A stretch of 8,367 nt of DNA from Caryophanales bacterium UBA1624. Lineage in GTDB: Bacteria; Bacillota_I; Bacilli_A; RFN20; CAG-826. This document shows, piece after piece, positions 1-7,557 of the stretch. The stretch spans positions 39,158 through 47,524 of the forward strand of contig DCMK01000023.1 of NCBI GenBank assembly GCA_002321395.1, read 5' to 3'. Below the pieces are notes generated by a model. It saw nothing but the letters and a program-made list of their open reading frames with translations, ran no database searches and was not told the origin of the DNA. The position numbers and the translations under genes are program-made. Position 1 is the first letter of the stretch. Every line of letters starts with the position of its first letter.

Positions 1-11
1 AAGGAAGGAGG
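1..11 (+). promoter_or_regulatory. Ribosome binding site of dnaG
   Basis: The window opens with AAGGAAGGAGG, which contains two overlapping purine-rich Shine-Dalgarno matches. The GGAGG at 7-11 is only 3 bases from the ATG at 15. The AAGGAAGG part is better spaced, so either register could be used. No promoter can be judged because nothing further upstream is included. Confidence 0.7.
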
Positions 12-14
12 ATT

Positions 15-1817
15 ATGTACACACACGAGCTCATTGAAGACGTCTTGAAAAACGCCGACATCGTCACGGTCATTTCCTCCTATCTGAACGTGATCCAAAA
101 AGGCAGGAGCTACCTTGCGATCTGCCCCTTCCACGACGATAAGAACCCGTCCCTCAACATCTCCAAAGAGAAGCAAATCTACAAATGCTTCGCCTGCGGG
201 GCCGGGGGGAATGCAATCTCCTTCGTCGCCAATTACGAGCACGTCCCCTTCGATGAGGCCGTGCGCAAAGTCGCCGAGATCTCCAATTACCACGATCCGA
301 GGCTCCAAAGCGAAAGGACCGTGGTGGAGGTCGACCCGACGAAGGAGCCCCTTTACAAAGCCCTCGCCGATTTGAGCTCCTATTACCAATACGCGCTGAC
401 GATCTCCGAAGGCCAACAGGCTAGGGATTATCTGCGGAAAAGGAACATCCCCGAGGCCCAAATCGAGAAGTTCCTCTTAGGCTATGCGCCGCTGGACGGG
501 AAGGCGACGATCGCCTATCTCCAGGCGAAGGGCCACTCCTTGAAAACCATCGAGGACATCGGCGTCGCCTTCGCCCAGCTTGAGGGCACCAGCGACCGGA
601 ATGCCGGCAGGCTGATCTTCCCGCTGGAGGACCCCTCGGGGAAAATCGTCGGGTTCTCGGCGAGAAAGCTCTTTTCCGGGGATGAGGCCCCCAAATATGT
701 CAATTCGCCGGAGACGCGCGTCTTCCATAAGGGCGAGACCCTTTACAACTACAGCCGCGCCTCTTCCTTCGCCCGCCACGAAGGCTACGTCTACCTTTTG
801 GAGGGGTTCATGGACGTGATGGCCTTGGACCGGTGCGAAATCCCCTCCGCCGTGGCCCTTTGCGGCACTTCCTTGACCAAAGAGCAGATCGAATTGCTGC
901 GGAAGCTGCGGTGCGAGGTCCGGGTTTGCCTAGACGGCGATGCCCCGGGGCAGATCGGGATGATGAAGATCCTGACCCTCCTTCAGAAGGAGCGCTTGCC
1001 CTTCCGCCTGGTATCCAACCCCGGCGATGAGCGCGATCCGGACGACATCCTCCAGGAAAGCGGGGAAGGCGCCCTCAAGGAGGCCATGTCCCACCTGGTG
1101 GATCCAAGCGACTTCGCCCTGAGCTTCTACCTCAATACCAAAAAGCTTGAGACCGTCGAGGAAAGGGAGAAGGTGCTCCGGAAATTCCTTCCCTATTGCG
1201 CCTCCTTGCCGCCTGGAATCGAACGGGAGAACTACTTGGTGAAGCTATCCAAGGCGACCCGGTTCGAGCCCGAGGCGGTCCGCTCCCTCCTCCCCAAAGC
1301 GCAGAGCCTTGGGCAGGAAGCCCCCTTGGAGCAGGCCCCCGTTTATAAGAACAAACGCAAGGAGGAGCGCCTCCCCAAGACCCGCCTTTACCGGGCCGAA
1401 CGGACCGTCCTCTATTACATGCTCCGCCACCAAGAGGCCATCGATTACTTCGAAAGCAAAATCGGCGACTTCTATTACCAAATCAACAACGATTTGGCCA
1501 ACTACATCATCGACTATTCCTCCTCCCACCCGGGGCAGATCCAGCCCTCTCAGCTGATTGGGCTCATCCAAAGCGCCGGGGGAGAGGAAGCGAAGACCCT
1601 CGAAGGGGCCCTGTTCTCCATCTATGAGGACAAAGCTACCCCGTCCTTCACCCCAAGGATGCTCGAAGTCTGCAAGAGGACGATCGAGGAGGAGAAGGGG
1701 CAGCTTCGGATCGATCAGGAAGCGAAGCAGGCCTTCGCTTCCCTCGATAAAAACGCGCAAAAGGAATTCCTGAGCGCCCTCGCCGCCAAGAAGCGAGAAT
1801 CTTGGAAGGGCAAGTGA
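15..1817 (+). CDS. dnaG: DNA primase DnaG
   Basis: DnaG synthesises the short RNA primers that start lagging-strand DNA synthesis and works with the replicative helicase. All three expected parts are visible in 600 residues, a normal length. The N-terminal CHC2 zinc finger uses C37, H40, C58 and C61. The RNA polymerase core includes the KYVNSPET segment (227-234) and a Toprim domain with E263 (EGFMD), the D307/D309 pair (DGD) and DPDD at 341-344. A C-terminal helicase-interaction region begins near residue 455 (RAERTVLYYML). The start is supported by alignment of the N-terminus with other primases (ADIVTVI, then the zinc finger) and by a GGAGG just upstream. Small departures are EGFMDV where EGYMDV is usual, and DGDAPG where DGDxAG is usual. 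It leads the operon and lies 26 bp before rpoD, the classic macromolecular synthesis order. Confidence 0.97.
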   Translation: MYTHELIEDVLKNADIVTVISSYLNVIQKGRSYLAICPFHDDKNPSLNISKEKQIYKCFACGAGGNAISFVANYEHVPFDEAVRKVAEISNYHDPRLQSERTVVEVDPTKEPLYKALADLSSYYQYALTISEGQQARDYLRKRNIPEAQIEKFLLGYAPLDGKATIAYLQAKGHSLKTIEDIGVAFAQLEGTSDRNAGRLIFPLEDPSGKIVGFSARKLFSGDEAPKYVNSPETRVFHKGETLYNYSRASSFARHEGYVYLLEGFMDVMALDRCEIPSAVALCGTSLTKEQIELLRKLRCEVRVCLDGDAPGQIGMMKILTLLQKERLPFRLVSNPGDERDPDDILQESGEGALKEAMSHLVDPSDFALSFYLNTKKLETVEEREKVLRKFLPYCASLPPGIERENYLVKLSKATRFEPEAVRSLLPKAQSLGQEAPLEQAPVYKNKRKEERLPKTRLYRAERTVLYYMLRHQEAIDYFESKIGDFYYQINNDLANYIIDYSSSHPGQIQPSQLIGLIQSAGGEEAKTLEGALFSIYEDKATPSFTPRMLEVCKRTIEEEKGQLRIDQEAKQAFASLDKNAQKEFLSALAAKKRESWKGK

Positions 1818-1829
1818 AAAAGAGCAACG

Positions 1830-1836
1830 AAAGGAG
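1830..1836 (+). promoter_or_regulatory. Ribosome binding site fixing the rpoD start
   Basis: AAAGGAG lies in the 26-bp dnaG-rpoD gap, with 7 bases before the ATG at 1844. It favours this start over the in-frame TTG at 1802, which falls inside the end of dnaG. Confidence 0.85.
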
Positions 1837-1843
1837 AAAAACC

Positions 1844-3313
<1,470 letters not shown>

Positions 3314-3322
3314 GGGGCGGGG

Positions 3323-3329
3323 AAGGAGG
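3323..3329 (+). promoter_or_regulatory. Ribosome binding site of the second sigma gene
   Basis: AAGGAGG lies 8 bases before the ATG at 3338, within the 24-bp gap after the rpoD stop. It is the best-spaced Shine-Dalgarno site in the window. This argues that the paralog is actively translated and is not a decaying duplicate. Confidence 0.85.
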
Positions 3330-3337
3330 ATACGAAC

Positions 3338-4600
3338 ATGAACGCTGCCGAAGAGGACGACATCCCCTTTTCCGACGCCGTTTCCTCCTACGCTGAGGAA
3401 ATCAAAGGCAACAAGATCCTGAGCAAAGAAGAGGAGAAGGACGCTTTGGCCAAGGCCGTCAAGGGCGACCGAAAGGCCCAAACCGCCTTGATCGAAAGCA
3501 TGGCCCCCTCCGCTTTGGACATGGCTTTGTTCCACTATGACGGCAAGCAGACGGTCGGGGATCTTCTCCAGCAAGCAAACCGCGCCCTGTATTACTGCGC
3601 CGCCCATTTGGACGGCATCCCGAAGGGGGCCTCCTTCTCCGATTACGCAAGCTCCTTGATCAATGCCCGGCTGGATCAATATCAGCAGGACGAGGAAAAG
3701 GCGCTGGAGGAGGCCGAATCCTCCGCAAGCGCGGCTCCCTCCGCCCCGACTTCCAAAGACGGGATTTCCTTTTTCTTTTCCGAAATCGGCAAATACCCCC
3801 TTCTTTCCGCCCAGCAGGAGAACCTTCTGGGGCGCATCATCCAAAAAGGAGAGAGGGAAGGGGCCAGCGAGCAAGAGAAGAAAGACGCGAAGGAAGCGGT
3901 CGGGAAGATGGTCGATTCCAACCTCCGCTTGGTCGCCTCGATCGCCAAAAACTACCGCGGAAACGGCGTCCCTTTCCTAGATTTGGTCCAGGAAGGCAGC
4001 ATGGGTTTGCAGCGGGCCGCGGAGAAGTTCGACCCCAGCATGGGGACCCGCTTCTCCACCTATGCTTCCTACTGGATCACCCAGTCCATCGCCCGCGCGC
4101 TGGCCGACCAAGGCCGGGCCATCCGCATCCCCAACCACATGGTCGCCCGGATCGGCAAGGTGCGGAAAGCCGAAAACGCCCTTGCGATGAGCCTAGGAAG
4201 GGAGCCGACCCTCGAGGAGCTTTGCTCCGCCCTTCCCGAATTCGATCGGGAAGACATCGCCTCGATTCTGAAAATCCCCGATTCGGTGGCTTCTTTGGAC
4301 GCTCCGGTGGGGCAAGATCCCGATGGCGCCGATCTGCTTTCCTTCCAGACGGGGGACGACGACCCCTCTTCGCTGGTCGAGCAGGAGGAGCGGAAGCAGG
4401 AGATCCAGAAGGCCCTTTCCTGCCTCTCCGACCGGGAACGCCTTCTGATTTCCTACCTCTACGGCTTAGACGGCAAAGAGGAGATCGATATGGCGGAGCT
4501 TGGGAGGAGGTTTCACCTGTCCCGGGAGAGGATCCGCCAAATCCGCGTCTCCGCCCTTTCGAAGATGAAGAAGGCCCTTTCGGGGGAGGAGGAAGCATGA
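3338..4600 (+). CDS. Second sigma-70 factor with a duplicated, degenerate region 1.2/2 at its N-terminus
   Basis: This 420-residue protein is a sigma-70 paralog of the neighbouring RpoD, most like group 2 (non-essential, primary-like) sigma factors. Residues 145-420 form a full sigma: region 1.2 (FFFSEIGKYPLLSAQQ), region 2 (NLRLVASIAKNY, FLDLVQEGSMGL, FSTYASYWITQ, IRIPNHMV), region 3 (GREPTLEEL, ASLDAPVGQD) and region 4 with the -35 helix LSRERIRQI (394-402). Residues about 16-114 look like a second, decayed copy of regions 1.2 and 2 (ILSKEEE, VKGDRKAQTALI, GDLLQQANRAL, FSDYASSLINA). An Ala/Ser/Glu-rich linker (about 117-140) joins the two. RpoD's -10 contact T440 (E. coli numbering) is Ala here, and the first melting Trp is Tyr. 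Region 3.2 is divergent. The -35 residues RER..Q are kept. Its role is unknown: an alternative sigma, or a modulator competing with RpoD. It is probably co-transcribed with rpoD. Confidence 0.9.
   Translation: MNAAEEDDIPFSDAVSSYAEEIKGNKILSKEEEKDALAKAVKGDRKAQTALIESMAPSALDMALFHYDGKQTVGDLLQQANRALYYCAAHLDGIPKGASFSDYASSLINARLDQYQQDEEKALEEAESSASAAPSAPTSKDGISFFFSEIGKYPLLSAQQENLLGRIIQKGEREGASEQEKKDAKEAVGKMVDSNLRLVASIAKNYRGNGVPFLDLVQEGSMGLQRAAEKFDPSMGTRFSTYASYWITQSIARALADQGRAIRIPNHMVARIGKVRKAENALAMSLGREPTLEELCSALPEFDREDIASILKIPDSVASLDAPVGQDPDGADLLSFQTGDDDPSSLVEQEERKQEIQKALSCLSDRERLLISYLYGLDGKEEIDMAELGRRFHLSRERIRQIRVSALSKMKKALSGEEEA
4585..4592 (+). promoter_or_regulatory. Ribosome binding site of trmK inside the end of the second sigma gene
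   Basis: GGAGGAGG lies within the last codons of the upstream sigma gene and ends 4 bases before the trmK ATG; the first GGAGG is 7 bases away. Together with the ATGA stop-start overlap it indicates translational coupling, and it fixes the trmK start at 4597. Confidence 0.8.
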
Positions 4601-5286
4601 AGAGGCTTTCCCTTCGCCTTCAAGCCGCCTTCGACTTCGTGCCCCAGGGCTCCTATTTCGCCGACATCGGCGCCGACCACGCCTATCTGACCCTCGCTTT
4701 GCTGGAGAAGGGGAAAATCGAATGGGCCCAGGCGGTCGAGAACAAAACCGGCCCTTTCATCCGCATGAAGACCAACGTCGACGCCTCCCCCTACGCGAGC
4801 CATGTCCTATGCACCCAAGCCGATGGCTTGGACCAGCTTTCCGAAGACGTCGACTGCATCGCGCTCTGCGGGATGGGCGGGAAGCTCGCCGCGGATATCC
4901 TTGAGCGGGGCAAAAGCAAGCTGGAGAGGGTCTCCACCCTCATTTTGGATCCCCATCGGGACCTTTCCTGCGTCCGGAAGAAAGCGGTGGAGCTCGGCTA
5001 CCGAGTCGAAGACGAGAAGATGGTCTATGAGGACAAGATCTACTATTCGATCATCCTCTTCCGAAAAGGGGCGTCTGAAAAGCCCTACACGAACCTTGAG
5101 CTCGCCCTGGGGCCCGCCCTGCTTCGGAAAAGGGACCCCGTCTTCCTTTCCTTTTTGGCCGACGCGCAGAAAAAAGTTGGGAAGATCCTCGATAAGGGAC
5201 TCTCCGAAACCTCCCGCAGGAAATACCTCAACCTCTACCGCGCTTTGAAGAGCATCCGCGGGGAGGAGGGAAGCGAGGAAAGGTAA
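4597..5286 (+). CDS. trmK: tRNA (adenine(22)-N1)-methyltransferase TrmK
   Basis: TrmK uses S-adenosylmethionine to make m1A at position 22 in the tRNA D-arm. The protein has 229 residues, close to the usual length. It has a Rossmann-fold SAM site at ADIGADHAYLTLAL (22-35) and a CGMGGKLAADIL loop (91-102). LILDPHRDLSCVRK (115-128) and the GYRVEDEKMVYED stretch (134-146) are typical of the family. A charged helical C-terminus (about 170-215) fits the family's coiled-coil tail. The start is the ATG at 4597, which overlaps the sigma stop as ATGA; a longer frame reaching back to 4222 only shadows the sigma gene. trmK follows sigA closely in Bacillus too, which supports the call. The Nif3-like gene (yqfO) that follows trmK there is absent. 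The 3' end overlaps ispH on the other strand. Confidence 0.93.
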   Translation: MKRLSLRLQAAFDFVPQGSYFADIGADHAYLTLALLEKGKIEWAQAVENKTGPFIRMKTNVDASPYASHVLCTQADGLDQLSEDVDCIALCGMGGKLAADILERGKSKLERVSTLILDPHRDLSCVRKKAVELGYRVEDEKMVYEDKIYYSIILFRKGASEKPYTNLELALGPALLRKRDPVFLSFLADAQKKVGKILDKGLSETSRRKYLNLYRALKSIRGEEGSEER

Positions 5287-6116
5287 TCCCTGACCTGAAA
5301 GTAGACCTCCCTTGGGGTGGAAGCTCCCGAGGCGAGGGCTATTTTTCGATAGCCTTCTAACGGCAATGCCTTCACCTCGCCTAAGTCCAGGCAGAGGTAG
5401 CTTGGGCCGAAGGAGGCGGCGATTTCCTGAAGCTTTCGGGAGTTGTTCGAGGATTTCGACCCCAAAACGATCGTGGCGTCGGAATCCTTGGCGGCTTCGC
5501 GGATCGCCTTTTGCCTTTCTTTGGTCGCGTAGCAGCGACCTTTCAGCAGGACCGCGCCCGGAAAGGAGGCGGCGATCTCTTCCTCCGCATCGTGGACTTC
5601 CTCTTCCGAGAGGGTCGTCTGGGCGATGAGGCTTGGGCTTCCGGGGCATTGCCTCCAATCCCCGTCCCCCGAAGCGGCGTCGTAGAAATAGGCGTGGGGG
5701 CAATTGGCCAAGAAGGCCTCTGCCTCCTCGTGGGAGGGGAGACCGATGTAGATCAGAGGGTTCCTTTCCTTCCCAAGCGCCTCGTTCTGGCGGACGAAGG
5801 GGCAGGTCGCGTCGTAGACGGAGAGGCCTTTTCTTTGGGCCAAATCGTCCCAAGCGCGGGGGTGCCCATGGGCCGAAAAGACCAACGCCGATCCGGAGGG
5901 GAGGGCGAGGATTGCCTTCTCTAAATCGACCTTCCCCCCATCGAGGAGCCTAAGGCCCAGGGCGGAGAGGCTTTTGATGGCAAGCTCATTGTGGACCGGG
6001 CAGCCGAGGAGGTAGACCTCCCGGCCCGGAGCCTCGCGTTTGGCTTTTTCCGCCAGGGAAAGGGCGGCAGATACGCCGGAGCAATAGCCAAAAGGGGAGA
6101 CGAGCAGCACTTCCAT
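5235..6116 (-). CDS. ispH: 4-hydroxy-3-methylbut-2-enyl diphosphate reductase IspH
   Basis: IspH is the last enzyme of the MEP pathway. It reduces HMBPP to IPP and DMAPP with a [4Fe-4S] cluster. The cluster cysteines are C12 (GYCSGV), C105 (DATCPFV) and C195 (GRCYAT). Substrate-binding histidines are seen as H42 (PVHNE), H83 (SAHGHP) and H129 (PSHEEAE). The proton-relay glutamate corresponds to E131, and T167 lies in QTTLSEEE. The GSKSSNNS segment (219-226) and ASGASTPRE (262-270) complete the site. Of the SSN triad usual in E. coli, the middle Ser appears to be Asn. The length of 293 is near the family norm without a long tail. The ATG at 6114-6116 is the first start after an in-frame stop, but its Shine-Dalgarno site is weak. 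The gene is divergent from the helicase and converges on trmK with a 52-bp overlap. Confidence 0.96.
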   Translation of the reverse strand: MEVLLVSPFGYCSGVSAALSLAEKAKREAPGREVYLLGCPVHNELAIKSLSALGLRLLDGGKVDLEKAILALPSGSALVFSAHGHPRAWDDLAQRKGLSVYDATCPFVRQNEALGKERNPLIYIGLPSHEEAEAFLANCPHAYFYDAASGDGDWRQCPGSPSLIAQTTLSEEEVHDAEEEIAASFPGAVLLKGRCYATKERQKAIREAAKDSDATIVLGSKSSNNSRKLQEIAASFGPSYLCLDLGEVKALPLEGYRKIALASGASTPREVYFQVRDYLSSLPSSPRMLFKAR

Positions 6117-6162
6117 GGCCCCATTTTCGGCCCGGAGCGTACAAAAAGGAAGGGACTTCGCT

Positions 6163-6168
6163 TATAAT
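6163..6168 (+). promoter_or_regulatory. Candidate -10 element (TATAAT) upstream of the helicase gene
   Basis: A perfect TATAAT lies in the 61-bp divergent region, in otherwise GC-rich DNA. At 17-bp spacing the -35 position holds only TACAAA (6140-6145), a poor match, and there is no TGn extension. Transcription would begin near 6174-6176, only a few bases before the helicase ATG. The reverse complement reads ATTATAAG, so a weaker -10 for ispH (TATAAG) could use the same spot. The sequence supports the -10 only. Confidence 0.5.
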
Positions 6169-6169
6169 T

Positions 6170-6174
6170 GGAGG
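6170..6174 (+). promoter_or_regulatory. Ribosome binding site of the helicase gene
   Basis: GGAGG lies 3 bases before the ATG at 6178, as tight as the GGAGG of dnaG. It supports 6178 over the upstream in-frame ATG at 6115, which has no Shine-Dalgarno site. If transcription starts from the TATAAT at 6163 this site would be largely missing from the mRNA. Confidence 0.6.
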
Positions 6175-6177
6175 GTT

Positions 6178-7530
6178 ATGGCGAACTTTGCTCAATTCAA
6201 TTTATCCAAGGAAATGGTCTCCGCGTTGGAGAAACTCGGCTACAAAGAACCCTCCCCGGTGCAGGAGAAGGTGATCCCGAAGGCCCTCCGCGGGGATTCC
6301 ATCCTCTGCCAAAGCGAAACCGGAAGCGGGAAGACCCACGCCTATTTGGTCCCCTTGATCGACCGGCTCGACCTCTGTTTGCCCCGCCTGCAGGCGATCG
6401 TCATCTGCCCCAGCCGCGAACTGGCCCGGCAAGTCTACGATTTCGCCTTCCCCTTCACGCGCTTCTTCCCGAAGCTGAAGGTGCGCCTTTTCACCAGCAG
6501 CGAGGACAAAACCGAGAATGAGCAGGGGCTCTCCATCGCCCCTCAGCTGGTCATCGGCACCCCCGGGAGGCTCAAAGACCTGCTCGCGGAGGACTATAAG
6601 CTCAATCTCCGCGGGGTAAAAACCCTCGTTTTGGACGAGGCGGACATGCTGATGGAAATGGGCTATTTCGAGGACATCGACGCCCTCCGCGCCTTGCTCC
6701 GGGACGATCTCCAAGTCATGGTCTTCTCCGCGACTTTGGAGCAAGGGCTCAAGGAAAGGCTGCGGAAATACGCCTCGAGCGACTTCGTTTACGAAGGGGA
6801 GGACAACAAAGCCTCCGGCAACGTCACCCATCACTTGGTCGACATCAAGCACGTGGGGAAGAACGAGGCCCTGATCCGCTTTTTGAAGATCCGCCGCCCC
6901 TATTTGGCCTTGGTCTTCGCCTCGAAGAAAGAAGACGTCGCCTCCGCCTACCAAGCGGTCAAGGAGGCAGGGTATTCCTGCGTCGCCTTCTCCGGGGATC
7001 TGCAGACCCGGGAAAGAAGGAAAACCATCCGTCTGATCAAAGAAAACCGTTACCAAGTCGTCGTCTGCAGCGATCTGCTGAGCCGCGGGATCGACATTGA
7101 GGACGTCACCGATGTCATCTCCTTGGATCTGCCAAACGACCTGGCTTATTACTACCACCGGGCGGGGAGGACGGCCCGCTTCGGGAAAACGGGCGACTCC
7201 TGGGTTTTCTACGACGACGATTCCACCAAATTGCCCTTGGCTTTGATCGCCCAGGGGGTGAAATTCGACTTCCTCATTCTGAGGAAAGAAGGTTTGGAGA
7301 AGGATCCGGTTGGCCTTCTGCCCAAGACCAAGCTCAAGAAGAAGCGGGCCTTCGAGGATCCGGAGGAAGCCAAGGAGATCAAAATCGCCAAGGCCAGAAC
7401 GCGGAGCGACCGGGTGAAGCCAGGATACAAGAAAAAGCAGCGTTGGGCCGTGGAGAAAGTCAAAAACAAATACCGCAGGAAGGCCATAAGGAAGAAGATC
7501 CGGGCGACCTTGCACGGGAAGGGCGAGTGA
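6178..7530 (+). CDS. cshB: DEAD-box ATP-dependent RNA helicase, CshB-like
   Basis: This ATP-driven RNA helicase probably helps in RNA folding, decay or ribosome assembly in the cytoplasm. Its 450 residues show every DEAD-box motif: Q motif (F7, GYKEPSPVQ 21-29), motif I SETGSGKT (46-53), Ia PSRELA (78-83), Ib TPGR (128-131), II DEAD (153-156), III SAT (184-186), IV LVFAS (245-249), V CSDLLSRGIDIEDV (297-310) and VI YYHRAGRTARFG (325-336). A lysine/arginine-rich tail (about 384-447, including RVKPGYKKKQRW) likely binds RNA. CshB (YqfR) is the best match because the neighbourhood between ispH and ispG is the same as in Bacillus and the basic tail is similar; CshA-like function cannot be excluded. 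The start at 6178 places the Q motif at the usual distance. A start at 6115 would add 21 residues. Confidence 0.92.
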   Translation: MANFAQFNLSKEMVSALEKLGYKEPSPVQEKVIPKALRGDSILCQSETGSGKTHAYLVPLIDRLDLCLPRLQAIVICPSRELARQVYDFAFPFTRFFPKLKVRLFTSSEDKTENEQGLSIAPQLVIGTPGRLKDLLAEDYKLNLRGVKTLVLDEADMLMEMGYFEDIDALRALLRDDLQVMVFSATLEQGLKERLRKYASSDFVYEGEDNKASGNVTHHLVDIKHVGKNEALIRFLKIRRPYLALVFASKKEDVASAYQAVKEAGYSCVAFSGDLQTRERRKTIRLIKENRYQVVVCSDLLSRGIDIEDVTDVISLDLPNDLAYYYHRAGRTARFGKTGDSWVFYDDDSTKLPLALIAQGVKFDFLILRKEGLEKDPVGLLPKTKLKKKRAFEDPEEAKEIKIAKARTRSDRVKPGYKKKQRWAVEKVKNKYRRKAIRKKIRATLHGKGE

Positions 7531-7557
7531 AAAAACCGCCCTTTTTTCAAAGGCGGT
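7530..7557 (-). terminator. Rho-independent terminator of ispG, possibly also serving the helicase
   Basis: On the minus strand the sequence reads ACCGCC, a short A-rich loop, GGCGGT, then six T, a compact intrinsic terminator. The arms are 7552-7557 and 7535-7540, and TTT/AAA can extend the stem past a one-base bulge. The first arm holds the last ispG sense codons, and the ispG TGA stop lies in the upper stem/loop. On the plus strand the same hairpin starts 5 bases after the helicase stop, but its T-run (CGATTTCTTT) is weak, so termination there is less certain. Confidence 0.8.

Noticed and set aside
1802..1843. TTG start for rpoD inside the end of dnaG
   Set aside because: The ATG at 1844 has AAAGGAG at ideal spacing. 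The extra 14 codons resemble no conserved sigma N-terminus.
4222..4596. Upstream extension of the trmK frame that would make a 354-residue protein
   Set aside because: It overlaps the sigma gene, reads as Arg/Gly/Pro-rich shadow sequence, and the ATG at 4597 has a good ribosome binding site and the family's normal N-terminus.
5287..5345. Possible terminator for trmK near CCCTTGGGG
   Set aside because: The short inverted match lies inside ispH coding sequence and has no T-run after it, so it is not supported as a terminator.
4807..5853. 348-codon minus-strand frame covering trmK and ispH
   Set aside because: The translation is Arg/Gly/Pro-rich and crosses two real genes in the wrong frame. 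IspH and TrmK motifs lie in other frames.
6115..6177. Longer helicase start at the ATG at 6115
   Set aside because: There is no Shine-Dalgarno site in front of it. It overlaps the ispH start codon and would place the TATAAT inside the coding region. 6178 gives the standard Q-motif distance.
6202..7515. 437-codon minus-strand open frame opposite the helicase
   Set aside because: The helicase frame holds all DEAD-box motifs. The antisense frame is a codon-bias artefact with no recognisable domain or ribosome binding site.
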